From assembly GCA_020634575.1 (NCBI GenBank), contig JACKBM010000030.1:10666-74665 (forward strand): a stretch of DNA of 64,000 nt. The letters run 5' to 3'. Origin of the DNA: Ardenticatenales bacterium. Lineage in GTDB: Bacteria; Chloroflexota; Anaerolineae; Promineifilales; Promineifilaceae. Shown here in pieces: positions 8,976 through 17,907 of this stretch. The stretch's first letter is position 1. Every line of letters starts with the position of its first letter. Both the position numbers and the translations under genes were made by a program. The notes beneath the pieces are model-generated. The model saw only the letters and a list, made by a program, of their open reading frames with translations, searched no databases and had not been told where the DNA came from.

Positions 8976-10346
8976 ATGTCCTTCTTTCGTCCTGTCTTGT
9001 TGCTTCTGCTGGCCTTGCTGCTATTCGGCTGCAATGGCGAAACTGAAACCGTTGTGACGCCACCCATCGCCCCGGCCAATACGCCGGAACCGGCCGGTGA
9101 AGCGGTGGCGACCGCGGCTCCGGCTGAATCACCAACTTCCGTGGTGATCGTCATTGACTCGACCGAACCCACGGCTGCAGCCGAAAGCGGCGACGTTGTG
9201 ACGGCCACTGAGGCCCCGGCCGATCTGCCAACTGAAGAACCGGCCATCGTGATGCCAGCCTTCCCCGCAGCAGCCAATTTGATTGGCGCCATCCGCCTGG
9301 TACCGGTCGCCTCCGGGCTCTGGAACATGACCAATATGGCTCATGCCGGCGACGAGCGCATTTTTGTGACTGGCCAGGGGGGCCAGGTCTGGATCATCGA
9401 GAATGGCGCCGTGCTCGGTGAGCCGTTTCTGGACGTCAGCAGCTTGACTGACCTGACGGATGCGACTGAGCGCGGTCTGCTGGATATCGCTTTCCACCCT
9501 GATTACAGCGAAAACGGCTATTTCTACATCAACTACACCGATCTGAACGGCCACTCTGTGGTCTCGCGCTGGCAGGTCAGCGATGACCCGAATCGGGCGG
9601 ACCCGAACAGCGAGTCAATTATTTTGCAGGTGCAGCAGCCCTACAACAACCACAATGGCGGTCAGATCGAATTTGGGCCGGACGGCTATCTCTACATTGG
9701 GTTCGGGGATGGCGGCAATCAGGGGGATACGGAGGGCAATGGCCAGAACCCCCAGACGCTGTTGGGCGCCATCCTGCGTATCGACGTGGACAGCGCCTCA
9801 CCTTACGCCATCCCGGCCGATAACCCGTTTGTCAATGACGATAATGTCCGCAACGAGATCTGGGCTTATGGCGTGCGCAACCCCTGGGGGCTGCAATTCG
9901 ACAGTTTGACCGGCGACCTCTATTTTGCCGATGTGGGGCAGGATCTGTGGGAAGAGGTGAACTGGCAACCGGCCGGTGTCGGCGGCCAGAATTATGGCTG
10001 GAATATCCTGGAAGCGACCCATTGTTATGGGGCGGAGAATTGCGACGAGACCGGCCTGACCCTGCCCATTCACGAATATAACCATGATATTGGCGCCTGT
10101 TCCATCACCGGCGGCGCTATCTACCGGGGCGACGAGTACCCGCAGATGCAGGGCAACTACTTCTTTGGTGATCTTTGCCTGGGCAGCATCTGGGCGATGG
10201 TGTCTAACGGGGATGGCACCTGGAGCGTGCGGGCGGTGCAGCCGCAATGGGTCAGCTCGGTGGTCTTCGCTGCTGATGCCGCCGGCAATCTTTATGTCGG
10301 CGACCGGGGTACGGACACGTTGTTCCGCATTGAACCGGCCGGTTAG
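8976..10346 (+). CDS. Lipid-anchored glucose/sorbosone dehydrogenase-type beta-propeller (copy 1)
   Basis: A 456-aa member of the PQQ-type soluble glucose/aldose dehydrogenase (GSDH) family, predicted to oxidise sugars outside the cytoplasmic membrane. The chosen ATG at 8976 has AAGAGG upstream and starts a lipoprotein signal (LALLLFGC, Cys near residue 19). An ~75-residue Thr/Ala/Pro-rich linker precedes the propeller. Family motifs are ERGLLDIAFHPDY, NNHNGGQIEFGPDGYLYIG, GVRNPWGLQF, ADVGQDLWEEVN and NYGWNILEG-like. It has more Cys than its three neighbours (HCYGAENC, GACSITGG). It lacks the C-terminal YLPL motif of copies 2 and 3, consistent with lipid anchoring. Confidence 0.88.
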   Translation: MSFFRPVLLLLLALLLFGCNGETETVVTPPIAPANTPEPAGEAVATAAPAESPTSVVIVIDSTEPTAAAESGDVVTATEAPADLPTEEPAIVMPAFPAAANLIGAIRLVPVASGLWNMTNMAHAGDERIFVTGQGGQVWIIENGAVLGEPFLDVSSLTDLTDATERGLLDIAFHPDYSENGYFYINYTDLNGHSVVSRWQVSDDPNRADPNSESIILQVQQPYNNHNGGQIEFGPDGYLYIGFGDGGNQGDTEGNGQNPQTLLGAILRIDVDSASPYAIPADNPFVNDDNVRNEIWAYGVRNPWGLQFDSLTGDLYFADVGQDLWEEVNWQPAGVGGQNYGWNILEATHCYGAENCDETGLTLPIHEYNHDIGACSITGGAIYRGDEYPQMQGNYFFGDLCLGSIWAMVSNGDGTWSVRAVQPQWVSSVVFAADAAGNLYVGDRGTDTLFRIEPAG

Positions 10347-10463
10347 GCAGCAGCGTCAATCTCTGAATGTGATGAACTTTACTGTCCCCAGGTAACGCCT
10401 GGCACTGCTGCCCGTCACCTGACCTTCTAGAGTAAACGCTTGCCGTTTTGAATGAGGACTGAG

Positions 10464-11711
10464 ATGAATGCTGATCGCCCCCGTACCGGCCGGTTTTTCT
10501 GGCTGCCTGTCCTGGTACTGGCCCTGGTTTTCCTGACAGCCAACCAGCTCTACGCTACCCAGCTGCGTGACGAGACGCCCGAATCCGCCCCGGAAGCGCC
10601 ATCCATCAGCCTGGACTTTGTGGTTAATGGTCTTTTTGCGCCGGTGGCGGTGACCCATGCCGGTGATGAACGGCTTTTTGTGGTTGAACAGCCGGGCGTC
10701 ATTCAGATTGTGCAAAATGGGGTGCTGTTGGGTACGCCGTTCCTGGATATCAATGATCGGGTGGCCTTCGGCGGCGAAATGGGGTTATTGGGCCTGGTCT
10801 TTGCCCCAGACTATGCCACCAGCGGCGCCTTTTACGTGAACTACACTTTTTTTGACGGCAGTTCGCTGCATACCCGCATCGCCCGTTATCATGTCACAGC
10901 CAATCCCAATGTCGCCAGCCGCACTGAAGAGACGGTGCTGATCATTCAGCAAGATGCCACCAACCACAACGGCGGCGATATGCACTTTGGCCCGGATGGC
11001 TATCTCTACATTGGTATGGGTGATGGCGGCAATCAGAATGACCCGCTGGGCCATGCCCAGGATGGCGCCTCACTCAAAGGCAAGATCCTGCGCATTGACG
11101 TGACTGGCCAGGCGACCTATGCCATCCCACCTGACAATCCCTACGTAAATAACCCTGACGTCCTGGATGAGATTTGGGCGTTCGGCTTGCGCAATCCGTG
11201 GCGCTGGAGCTTTGACCGCGGCACGGGCGCGATGTGGATTGGCGACGTGGGCCAGGGTAGCTGGGAAGAGGTCAACTACGTTCCCTACGGCAGCAGCGGT
11301 CGCAATTATGGCTGGAACTGTTTTGAGGGCACTCATGTATTTCCGCTGGCCGGCCCCCTGTGTTCGCCAGGCATCAACCATACGCCGCCCATTCATGAAT
11401 ACTCGCATTCAGTTGGCCACGCCATTACCGGCGGATATGTCTATCGGGGCACGGAGTATCCACGGATGGGTGGGTACTATTTCTTTGCCGATTTTTCATT
11501 CAGCAAACTGTGGACGCTCAATTGGAACGGCACGGGCTGGCATCTGACGGAATATTCGCCCAGCATTGTCAATCCGAGCTCTTTTGGCGAGGGCGTCAAC
11601 GGTGAGCTTTACCTTTTGAGTCACAACGGTTCCCTGTTCGAGATTACTGAGACCAACGGCAATGCGGGGCTAACGCCGCGCGTCTATTTGCCCCTGGTCA
11701 CGACGCCCTGA
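10464..11711 (+). CDS. Secreted glucose/sorbosone dehydrogenase-type beta-propeller (copy 2)
   Basis: A 415-aa GSDH-family protein. The ATG at 10464 is preferred over the in-frame ATG at 10452 because GAGG sits 5 nt before it. A Sec signal peptide (LPVLVLALVFLTANQLYA) is followed by the propeller: FVVEQPGVIQIV, GLLGLVFAPDY, TNHNGGDMHFGPDGYLYIG, LRNPWRWSFDRG, IGDVGQGSWEEVNY and NYGWNCFEG. The HNGG His is the family's catalytic-region residue. The C-terminus is VYLPLVTTP, a motif shared with neighbouring secreted proteins. Confidence 0.88.
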   Translation: MNADRPRTGRFFWLPVLVLALVFLTANQLYATQLRDETPESAPEAPSISLDFVVNGLFAPVAVTHAGDERLFVVEQPGVIQIVQNGVLLGTPFLDINDRVAFGGEMGLLGLVFAPDYATSGAFYVNYTFFDGSSLHTRIARYHVTANPNVASRTEETVLIIQQDATNHNGGDMHFGPDGYLYIGMGDGGNQNDPLGHAQDGASLKGKILRIDVTGQATYAIPPDNPYVNNPDVLDEIWAFGLRNPWRWSFDRGTGAMWIGDVGQGSWEEVNYVPYGSSGRNYGWNCFEGTHVFPLAGPLCSPGINHTPPIHEYSHSVGHAITGGYVYRGTEYPRMGGYYFFADFSFSKLWTLNWNGTGWHLTEYSPSIVNPSSFGEGVNGELYLLSHNGSLFEITETNGNAGLTPRVYLPLVTTP

Positions 11712-11737
11712 GACGGACGTCTGGAGGAAATTCCATT

Positions 11738-12973
11738 ATGAATAAAGTGAAGAAGCTTCTGGCGGTTGCTGGAATGCTTGCTATTGTGCTGGGTGCAGCC
11801 GGGTTGTTGCTGGTAGCGACGCCTGTGGCGGCTCAGACCGGTGCGGGAGAGAAGGCACCGGCCGGTAACGACATCAGCGCCGAACTGGTCGCCAATGGCT
11901 TTACCGCCCCAACCGCCCTGGCCAGCACAGGCAGCAACAACGACGATCGGCTGTTTGTTGTCGAAAAAGCGGGCATCATCAAGATTATCGCCGATGTGGA
12001 TACGGGCAATGTGCTGGCGACCCCTTTTCTGAACATCACCAGCCTGGTTGATTCTAATTCCGAGCGCGGATTGCTGGGGCTGGCCTTCTCGCCAGACTAT
12101 GCCAGCAGCGGCGAATTCTATCTTTACTATACCCGTACCGGTGATGGCCACATCGTCATTGCCCGTTATACTGTCAGCGGCAACCCGAATGTGGCGGATG
12201 CTGGCAGCGCCGAGATCGTCCTGACGATCCCGCAGAACCAGAACTTCCACAACGGCGGCCATCTTGCTTTCGGGCCGGATGGCTACCTGTACATCGGCAC
12301 CGGCGACGATGGTGCCGCCGGCAATGCGCAGGACGGTAACGTCCTGGTTGGCAAGATGCTGCGCCTCGACGTGGTTGGGGAGACGACCTATGTCATTCCG
12401 GCGAACAATCCTTTTGTTGGTGTAGCCGGCACCGCCGATGAAATCTGGGCGCTGGGTTTGCGTAACCCGTGGCGCTGGAGCTTCGATGCCAACAACGGCA
12501 ATCTGTGGATCGCCGACGTCGGCGATGACACGCGCGAAGAGGTGAACCGACAGCTGGCTTCCAGCCCTGGTGGCGAAAACTATGGCTGGCCTTGCTTTGA
12601 GGGGACCTTGAATGTCAATGGGTTTGGCTGTCCAGGCACCATCAACCACACGCCGCCCGTCTTTGATTACGCCCATACGGGTGGCAACGGCTCCATCACC
12701 GGCGGCTATGTCTACCGGGGCAGCCGCTATGCCAACATGCAGGGTTGGTACTTTTATGGCGACTTCAACTCGGGCAACTACGGGATGTTGTCGCCCGGTC
12801 TGAGCCATACGCCCCTGGGCAACCTGGGTATTCCAGGTAGCCCGACCAGCTTTGGCGAAGACAGCGCAAACGAGCTGTATATCGCAACCTTTGGCGGCTC
12901 GGTATATCACCTGGTTGGCACAAGCTTTACGCCAACCGAGTTTGTCTATTTGCCGCTAATCAGTAAGCCTTAA
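11738..12973 (+). CDS. Secreted glucose/sorbosone dehydrogenase-type beta-propeller (copy 3)
   Basis: A 411-aa GSDH-family protein, very close to copy 4. A Sec signal peptide covers about residues 1-32 (cleavage near VAAQT). The propeller motifs are ERGLLGLAFSPDYASSGEF, NFHNGGHLAFGPDGYLYIG, LRNPWRWSFDAN, IADVGDDTREEVN and ENYGWPCFEG. It ends FVYLPLISKP. GGAGGAAAT lies before the ATG, 26 nt after copy 2's stop, so copies 2 and 3 are probably one transcript. The cofactor (PQQ) is family knowledge, not visible directly. Confidence 0.88.
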   Translation: MNKVKKLLAVAGMLAIVLGAAGLLLVATPVAAQTGAGEKAPAGNDISAELVANGFTAPTALASTGSNNDDRLFVVEKAGIIKIIADVDTGNVLATPFLNITSLVDSNSERGLLGLAFSPDYASSGEFYLYYTRTGDGHIVIARYTVSGNPNVADAGSAEIVLTIPQNQNFHNGGHLAFGPDGYLYIGTGDDGAAGNAQDGNVLVGKMLRLDVVGETTYVIPANNPFVGVAGTADEIWALGLRNPWRWSFDANNGNLWIADVGDDTREEVNRQLASSPGGENYGWPCFEGTLNVNGFGCPGTINHTPPVFDYAHTGGNGSITGGYVYRGSRYANMQGWYFYGDFNSGNYGMLSPGLSHTPLGNLGIPGSPTSFGEDSANELYIATFGGSVYHLVGTSFTPTEFVYLPLISKP

Positions 12974-12986
12974 CGCTTTCCCGTTT

Positions 12987-13030
12987 CCGGGCGCTGCGCT
13001 GCGGTGGCATGAGCGCAGCGCAGCGCCCGG
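12987..13030. other. 17-bp perfect hairpin between dehydrogenase copies 3 and 4
   Basis: The arms 12987-13003 and 13014-13030 are perfect complements (GC-rich, CCGGGCGCTGCGCTGCG type) around a 10-nt loop. There is no T tract, so it is not a classic terminator; it may stabilise the mRNA 3' end of copy 3 or attenuate copy 4. It occupies most of the gap before the copy 4 ribosome site. Confidence 0.7.
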
Positions 13031-13071
13031 GACATTCCCGTTCTGTAACAACAGTTTCGCAAGGAGAAAAT

Positions 13072-14514
13072 ATGCCCACCACCAACCTGCGGCGCAATGC
13101 AGCGCTGCCTATTTTGTTCATCCTGCTCGCCCTGGGCGCAGCGGGATACTTTCTGGTCCAGCCCCTGGTGCGGGCTGAGTCAGGGGGCTTGGCACCGGCC
13201 GGTAGCCCCAACATCAGCGCCGACCTGGTCGCCAGCGGTTTCAACACCCCAACTGACCTGGCCAGCACCGGCATCAATGGCGATGATCGCCTCTTTGTCG
13301 CCCAGAAAGGGGGCATTATTCGCATCATCTCTGACCCGGCCAATGGCACCATTCTGGCTACCCCCTTCCTCAACATCACCAGTCTGGTCGATTCCTCAAG
13401 TGAGCGAGGGCTGCTGGGGCTGGCTTTTTCACCTGACCACGCCACGAGCGGCGAGTTCTACGTGTATTACACCCGCAGTAGCGATGGCGACATCGTGATT
13501 GCCCGCTACACCGTCAGCGGCGACCCCAATGTGGCCAATGCGGGTAGCGCCGAGACCGTCCTGGTGATTCCGCAGAACCAGAATTACCATAACGGTGGTC
13601 ACCTGGCCTTTGGCCCGGATGGTTATCTGTACATTGGCACTGGCGATGATGGCGCCGCTGGCAATTCGCAGACCGGCAGCAATCTGTTGGGTAAGATGCT
13701 GCGCATCGATGTGGTTGGCGAAGCGACCTATGCCATTCCGGGGAACAATCCATTTGTGGGCGTGTCTGGCACCGACGACGAAATCTGGGCGTTGGGGCTG
13801 CGCAACCCGTGGCGCTGGAGCTTCGACCGCCAGAACGGCGCCCTCTGGATTGCTGATGTCGGCGATGATTCACGGGAAGAGGTGAATCGTCAGGTGGCCG
13901 GCAGTGTTGGTGGGCAAAATTATGGCTGGCCCTGCTATGAAGGGACGCTAAACGTGAATGGTTTTGGCTGCCCGGGCGCCATTAACCACACGCCGCCGAT
14001 TCATGAGTACAACCATAGTGCGGGTACCTCGATTACGGGGGGGTATGTTTATCGAGGGAGCAGTTATCCGGTTATTAACGGTTACTACTTCTTTGGTGAT
14101 TTTACGTTTGGCACGTACTGGACGTTGTCACCGGCCGGTGGCGGCGGCTGGACCGTCACTTCCCTCGGCAACCTGAGCGTAAGTGGCGGTCCCACGACCT
14201 TTGGCGAGGACAGCAGCGGTGAGCTTTACCTGGCTACTCTCAGCGGCAACGTTTATCAGATCCAGGAAAGTACGGTTCTGCCGACGCCGACAAATACAGC
14301 CACGGCGACAAACACCGCCACACCGGTCGGGCCAACCGCCACAGCGACAAACACCGCCACAGCGACAAACACCGCGACGCCAACAAATACGGCCACACCG
14401 GTCGGGCCAACCGCCACGGCAACCCATACGCCTACTGTCGGCCCATCACCGACCGCGACGGCCACGCCGGTGCGCGATCAGTTCCAGCATCTGCCGATTG
14501 TGACCCACCCGTAA
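13072..14514 (+). CDS. Secreted glucose/sorbosone dehydrogenase-type beta-propeller with Thr-rich tail (copy 4)
   Basis: A 480-aa GSDH-family protein. The ATG at 13072 follows AAGGAGAAAAT. A signal peptide covers about residues 1-35. The propeller is near-identical in motif content to copy 3 (ERGLLGLAFSPDH, NYHNGGHLAFGPDGYLYIG, ADVGDDSREEVN, QNYGWPCYEG). After about residue 400 comes a TPTNTATATN repeat linker of ~60 residues coded by near-perfect 6-12 bp DNA repeats, then the ending FQHLPIVTHP. The linker probably spans the cell surface layer. Confidence 0.88.
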   Translation: MPTTNLRRNAALPILFILLALGAAGYFLVQPLVRAESGGLAPAGSPNISADLVASGFNTPTDLASTGINGDDRLFVAQKGGIIRIISDPANGTILATPFLNITSLVDSSSERGLLGLAFSPDHATSGEFYVYYTRSSDGDIVIARYTVSGDPNVANAGSAETVLVIPQNQNYHNGGHLAFGPDGYLYIGTGDDGAAGNSQTGSNLLGKMLRIDVVGEATYAIPGNNPFVGVSGTDDEIWALGLRNPWRWSFDRQNGALWIADVGDDSREEVNRQVAGSVGGQNYGWPCYEGTLNVNGFGCPGAINHTPPIHEYNHSAGTSITGGYVYRGSSYPVINGYYFFGDFTFGTYWTLSPAGGGGWTVTSLGNLSVSGGPTTFGEDSSGELYLATLSGNVYQIQESTVLPTPTNTATATNTATPVGPTATATNTATATNTATPTNTATPVGPTATATHTPTVGPSPTATATPVRDQFQHLPIVTHP

Positions 14515-14516
14515 CA

Positions 14517-14553
14517 CAAAAAATGGGGTGACCAATGCCACTGGTCACCCCAT
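14517..14553 (-). terminator. Rho-independent terminator for the minus-strand gene at 14584
   Basis: A perfect 12-bp stem (14523-14534 with 14542-14553) with a 7-nt loop. Read on the minus strand the stem is followed by TTTTTTGTG, a proper U tract. On the plus strand only TCCC follows, so it is weaker there but may still serve dehydrogenase copy 4. Confidence 0.88.
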
Positions 14554-14583
14554 TCCCAATTCAACTGAATGTCCCCAACCCGA

Positions 14584-16212
14584 CTATTCGCGCACGGTGG
14601 GGAGGTGGATCAAGTTGTTCAGCTCGAAGGCAGGGGAGAACATCGGCCCGGTGAAGCAGGGGTAAGTCTCAGGAGTCGGTTCGCCCGTGACTGTCCAGCA
14701 ATACATGTTGCCGCTTGAAGTGTCGGTCAGGGCTTGCGAAACGTACCAGAGGACGATGTTTTCGCCCGCCACGTTTTCCCCGTCGACGAACTGATCCGGA
14801 CCCTGCTGGTGGTCATCGTTACAGCAGCTGCCAATGACGCCCAGGTCGGTGGCTCCTTCGGCGGCTTTGTACTGGGTGACATAGACAAAGGGATTATCGC
14901 CACGGCCGCCATCAGCAAACTGGCCCTGGCTTGGTTCGATGAAGTAGCCCAGGCCACCATCCCGCACAGTCAGAGCATAGAGGCCGGAGAAATATTGCAG
15001 GTCGGTGGGCAGGAACCAGCGCTCGGTATCCACACTGGCCCAGGTGCTACCGTCCCAGTAAGAGAGCGAGTCATTTTCCTGGCCATTGAGGGCGATGTCG
15101 ATGCGGACAACCGGCCGGTACAGCGCATTGCTGCCGCAGCCCCGCCCATAAGCGCCGGTCACGACGCGGAAGCGGCCATCCGTGAAGAATTGATAGTGCT
15201 GTTCATAACGATAATTACAGTTGGCGCCCCAGTTACCCATCCGGAAATCCTGGACGATTTCAAAGCCGACCGGGTCGGGCCCTTCAAAGAGCGTATTCTG
15301 GACCGTATCGCCGAAGGGGAAGATAGAGAAGCCGCCCCCGCCGCCGGTGCAGCCGGTTTCATCGCGAAAGCCGGATGAACCGTAGTCGGCGTGCCACTCG
15401 ACTACTTTGCTGGAGTTGAGGATGGTCAGCCCATTGTAAGTCACATCATAAACGCGCAGGCCATCATGGTTGGTGACTTCGTGGTTAACCACCCAGCCAT
15501 CCTGGTTGATGGTGCCGCCTTCCGGGCAACCGCCATCCGGGACCCAGGTTACCGGCTCGGTCTGTGGCGGAAAGTCGGTGTAGTTGAGGCCGACGAATTT
15601 CTGGTCAGTCAGGTCCACAATCATCCAGAGTACGCGGCGTTCCAGGTTAATTGTCGGGCCGACGCAATAATGCCCTTCATCGCAGATGGTGCCGACGAAG
15701 TCACTGGGGACGGGCGCCATGTCGACGGCAACCGGCCGGAAGCCGAGCACCTCGCGTACCTCCGGCGCAGCCATCGCAATTTCCAGCGCCAGGTCGATAT
15801 TGCGCTGGTTAAGGCCCGGCCGGATGCCCGGTTGATAGAGGACTTCGACTACCTCGTTAGCATCAGTGTTTACGAGCGCGGTGATGCCGGCATCCTCATT
15901 CCAGTTGTAAATTTCGACCTGCCAGCAGGTTGCCGTCGCGCACACCTCGCTGCCTTCAGGAAAATGCATCCCGACGGTGCTGATACCCATCACCTCGGAG
16001 CGCTTGCCTTGCGTGTGGGCCTGGACGCGGGGGTCGGTCAGGGCCAGCTCCTGGGCGGCCAGCTGGGCTTCGCTGAGCTCTGTTTCCAGGGGAACGGCCG
16101 GTGATTTGCCGGTGACCGTCTGGACCGGCAGAAAATACCGGCTGGAGAGCAGCAGGGTCGGTACTGCGAGCAGCAGCAGGACCAGTATCGACAAAACGCG
16201 CTTATTCTTCAT
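14584..16212 (-). CDS. Secreted protein of uncertain family (542 aa)
   Basis: An exported protein with an N-terminal signal segment (VLSILVLLLLAVPTLLLSS). Residues ~45-180 look like a PepSY-type fold (SEAQLAAQELALTDPRVQ, NTDANEVVEVLYQPG). The larger C-terminal part (from NHEVTNHDGLRVYDVTYNG to the end) has the feel of a copper amine oxidase catalytic domain (strand-rich, ENIVLWYVSQAL, HQQGPDQ, GPMFSPAFELN), but I cannot identify the Tyr that would form the TPQ cofactor or a clear His triad. Treat the oxidase idea as weak. It is rich in Cys for an exported protein and ends LIHLPTVRE. AGGTG precedes the ATG. Confidence 0.6.
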   Translation of the reverse strand: MKNKRVLSILVLLLLAVPTLLLSSRYFLPVQTVTGKSPAVPLETELSEAQLAAQELALTDPRVQAHTQGKRSEVMGISTVGMHFPEGSEVCATATCWQVEIYNWNEDAGITALVNTDANEVVEVLYQPGIRPGLNQRNIDLALEIAMAAPEVREVLGFRPVAVDMAPVPSDFVGTICDEGHYCVGPTINLERRVLWMIVDLTDQKFVGLNYTDFPPQTEPVTWVPDGGCPEGGTINQDGWVVNHEVTNHDGLRVYDVTYNGLTILNSSKVVEWHADYGSSGFRDETGCTGGGGGFSIFPFGDTVQNTLFEGPDPVGFEIVQDFRMGNWGANCNYRYEQHYQFFTDGRFRVVTGAYGRGCGSNALYRPVVRIDIALNGQENDSLSYWDGSTWASVDTERWFLPTDLQYFSGLYALTVRDGGLGYFIEPSQGQFADGGRGDNPFVYVTQYKAAEGATDLGVIGSCCNDDHQQGPDQFVDGENVAGENIVLWYVSQALTDTSSGNMYCWTVTGEPTPETYPCFTGPMFSPAFELNNLIHLPTVRE

Positions 16213-16285
16213 GAAACACCTGCATCCGTATAAGTTGATTGCGTCAGCGGCGCTACCGAGCCGCCTGAGAATTATACGGACTCAC

Positions 16286-17638
16286 CTAGTTATGCCAATT
16301 GATAGGCGGTACCACTGCGGGTTCAGCATAGGGCCCATTGGCCAGATCATCGAAGTAACCATGCGAAAGCAGGCTGCTGTAGGAGAACAGAGCGTGACCG
16401 GCTGTACCGATAGCCCGGGCTGCTTCAATCCGATTCTCGATCTCGCTGAAGGTGCAATACCCTGTCCCAATCCCCGGGACCACATAACGTCCATTCGCAT
16501 CGGACTGGAAGTCGGCGACCAGGGTCTGCCAGCGGCTGAAGGTCCAGAAGCTGTTGTCCGGGCAGTTAAAGGTGCTGGGATAGATCATCGGCGAAATGAT
16601 GTCGATGTAGCCGCCGGCGACCCAGGCTTTGGAATCCTGATAATAGGTGTGGTAGCCCTGCAGGCCGCCCCAACCCCAATAATCAATGTAAATGGGCCAG
16701 ACGGCGGCGGAAAGGGCCAGGCCCGAGTTGGCCAGAATGATGTCATCATAAAAGCGATTGACGGTGCCGCTGACCTGGGCGCGCTGCCAATCAGCATAGC
16801 CTGAGGTGAAGCAATCGCCGCCCCAGCGTGATTCGCTGACGGGGTCACAGGAGGCGTTGGAGGCGCCGTAGCGAATATGGTCCAGATGGATGCCATCGAT
16901 GTCATAGCGATTGACCAGGTCCTGGCCGACGGCAATCAGGTGATTGTCGACGTCGATTGAGGCGGGGGTGGCCCGCTGGTAGCCGGAGCAGGACAGTTGA
17001 TAGCTTGTGTTCCATTGCAGCCCGTTGAGCAAACCGTTGGTGGTGCCGTGGATGTCCCGCAGATCCCAGTAGAAATGGCGCGGCGAGGTGTTGCTGGCTG
17101 GGGCCGAGCCACAATCCCAGACCGGGTAGACATTGATGTAGGCGTGCAGTTCGATACCAGCCGCATGTGCTTTTTGCACAAAGTAGGCCAGCGGATCCCA
17201 GAATGGATTGGGCGCCTGGCCCAGGCTACCGCCGCTGACCCGCTGCGCCCATGGCTCCAGGCCCGGTGCATAGTAGGCATCAGCGGTGCCGCGGACCTGG
17301 AAGAAGATGGCGTTAAAGCCGGCAAAGTCGGCATTGTCGACGATTTCGTCGATCTTACTGGGGCTGGCGGGTTGGCCGAAGCTGGTCCAGTCAAACCGGG
17401 TCACCCAGAGGCCGCGCAACTCCTGCATGGCCGGCGGGGGGGGCGGTTCGGCCCGGAAAATCGTCGGCAGATAGATTGCCGAGCCGCCTTCAAGACCTTC
17501 GCTAGCATCCTCCTGCGCGGCCAGTTTGTCAGCAGCCAGGAAGTAGGTCAGCGCCATCAGCAGGGCAAAAAGGGACAGATAGCGCCACGGTAAAACCGGC
17601 CGGTGCCGCAAATTATTACGCTGTAACACGGAACGCAT
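16286..17638 (-). CDS. Exported GHL10-type (DUF4015-like) glycoside hydrolase
   Basis: A 450-aa protein. The start at 17638 (MRSVLQRNN) has GAGGAG 6 nt upstream; longer in-frame starts lack one. A signal/anchor helix is at about residues 20-40. The catalytic barrel begins ELRGLWVTRFDWTSFG and continues FQVRGTADAYYAPGLEPW, AGIELHAYINVYPVWD and DGIHLDHIRYG, the strand motifs of the glycosyl-hydrolase-like 10 family, which acts on cell-wall or surface polysaccharides. The Asp residues of DGIHLDH are the likely catalytic-region acids. Between signal and domain is AIYLPTIFRAEPPPPP, a YLP motif like those at the C-termini of neighbouring secreted proteins. Confidence 0.85.
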   Translation of the reverse strand: MRSVLQRNNLRHRPVLPWRYLSLFALLMALTYFLAADKLAAQEDASEGLEGGSAIYLPTIFRAEPPPPPAMQELRGLWVTRFDWTSFGQPASPSKIDEIVDNADFAGFNAIFFQVRGTADAYYAPGLEPWAQRVSGGSLGQAPNPFWDPLAYFVQKAHAAGIELHAYINVYPVWDCGSAPASNTSPRHFYWDLRDIHGTTNGLLNGLQWNTSYQLSCSGYQRATPASIDVDNHLIAVGQDLVNRYDIDGIHLDHIRYGASNASCDPVSESRWGGDCFTSGYADWQRAQVSGTVNRFYDDIILANSGLALSAAVWPIYIDYWGWGGLQGYHTYYQDSKAWVAGGYIDIISPMIYPSTFNCPDNSFWTFSRWQTLVADFQSDANGRYVVPGIGTGYCTFSEIENRIEAARAIGTAGHALFSYSSLLSHGYFDDLANGPYAEPAVVPPINWHN

Positions 17639-17750
17639 ATTGACTCCTCGAAGCAGCCACAAATTCATCGTGAGCGCGCCCATTATGACACGCTTTGGCC
17701 GCGGCGGCGTGAAGAACGGGTTGATCCTTTGTGAAAACAAAGGGGAGAGG

Positions 17751-17845
17751 TTGGTGGGACCTGACAGGTTGGTGGGACCTGACAGGTTGGTGGGACCTGA
17801 CAGGTTGGCGAACCCGACAGGTTGGCGAACCCGACAGGTTGGGTA
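17751..17845. repeat. Intergenic tandem array, 18-bp then 17-bp palindrome-containing units
   Basis: Five consecutive units. Three have the core ACCTGACAGGT (17759, 17777, 17795; 18-bp period) and two have ACCCGACAGGT (17812, 17829; 17-bp period). Spacers are TGGTGGG or TGGCGA. The core ACCTGNCAGGT is a perfect palindrome around one central base. The array lies between the divergent hydrolase and MBL genes. Confidence 0.9.
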
Positions 17846-17907
17846 GTATAGTTAGACTCGGCTTCCCGGGCGCCGCCGCGCCACGGGTCCCGCAATGAGC
17901 ATACGAT

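Noticed and set aside
11684..12910. 408-aa minus-strand open frame over dehydrogenase copy 3
   Set aside because: It mirrors the plus-strand gene, which has a signal peptide, a ribosome site and clear family motifs.
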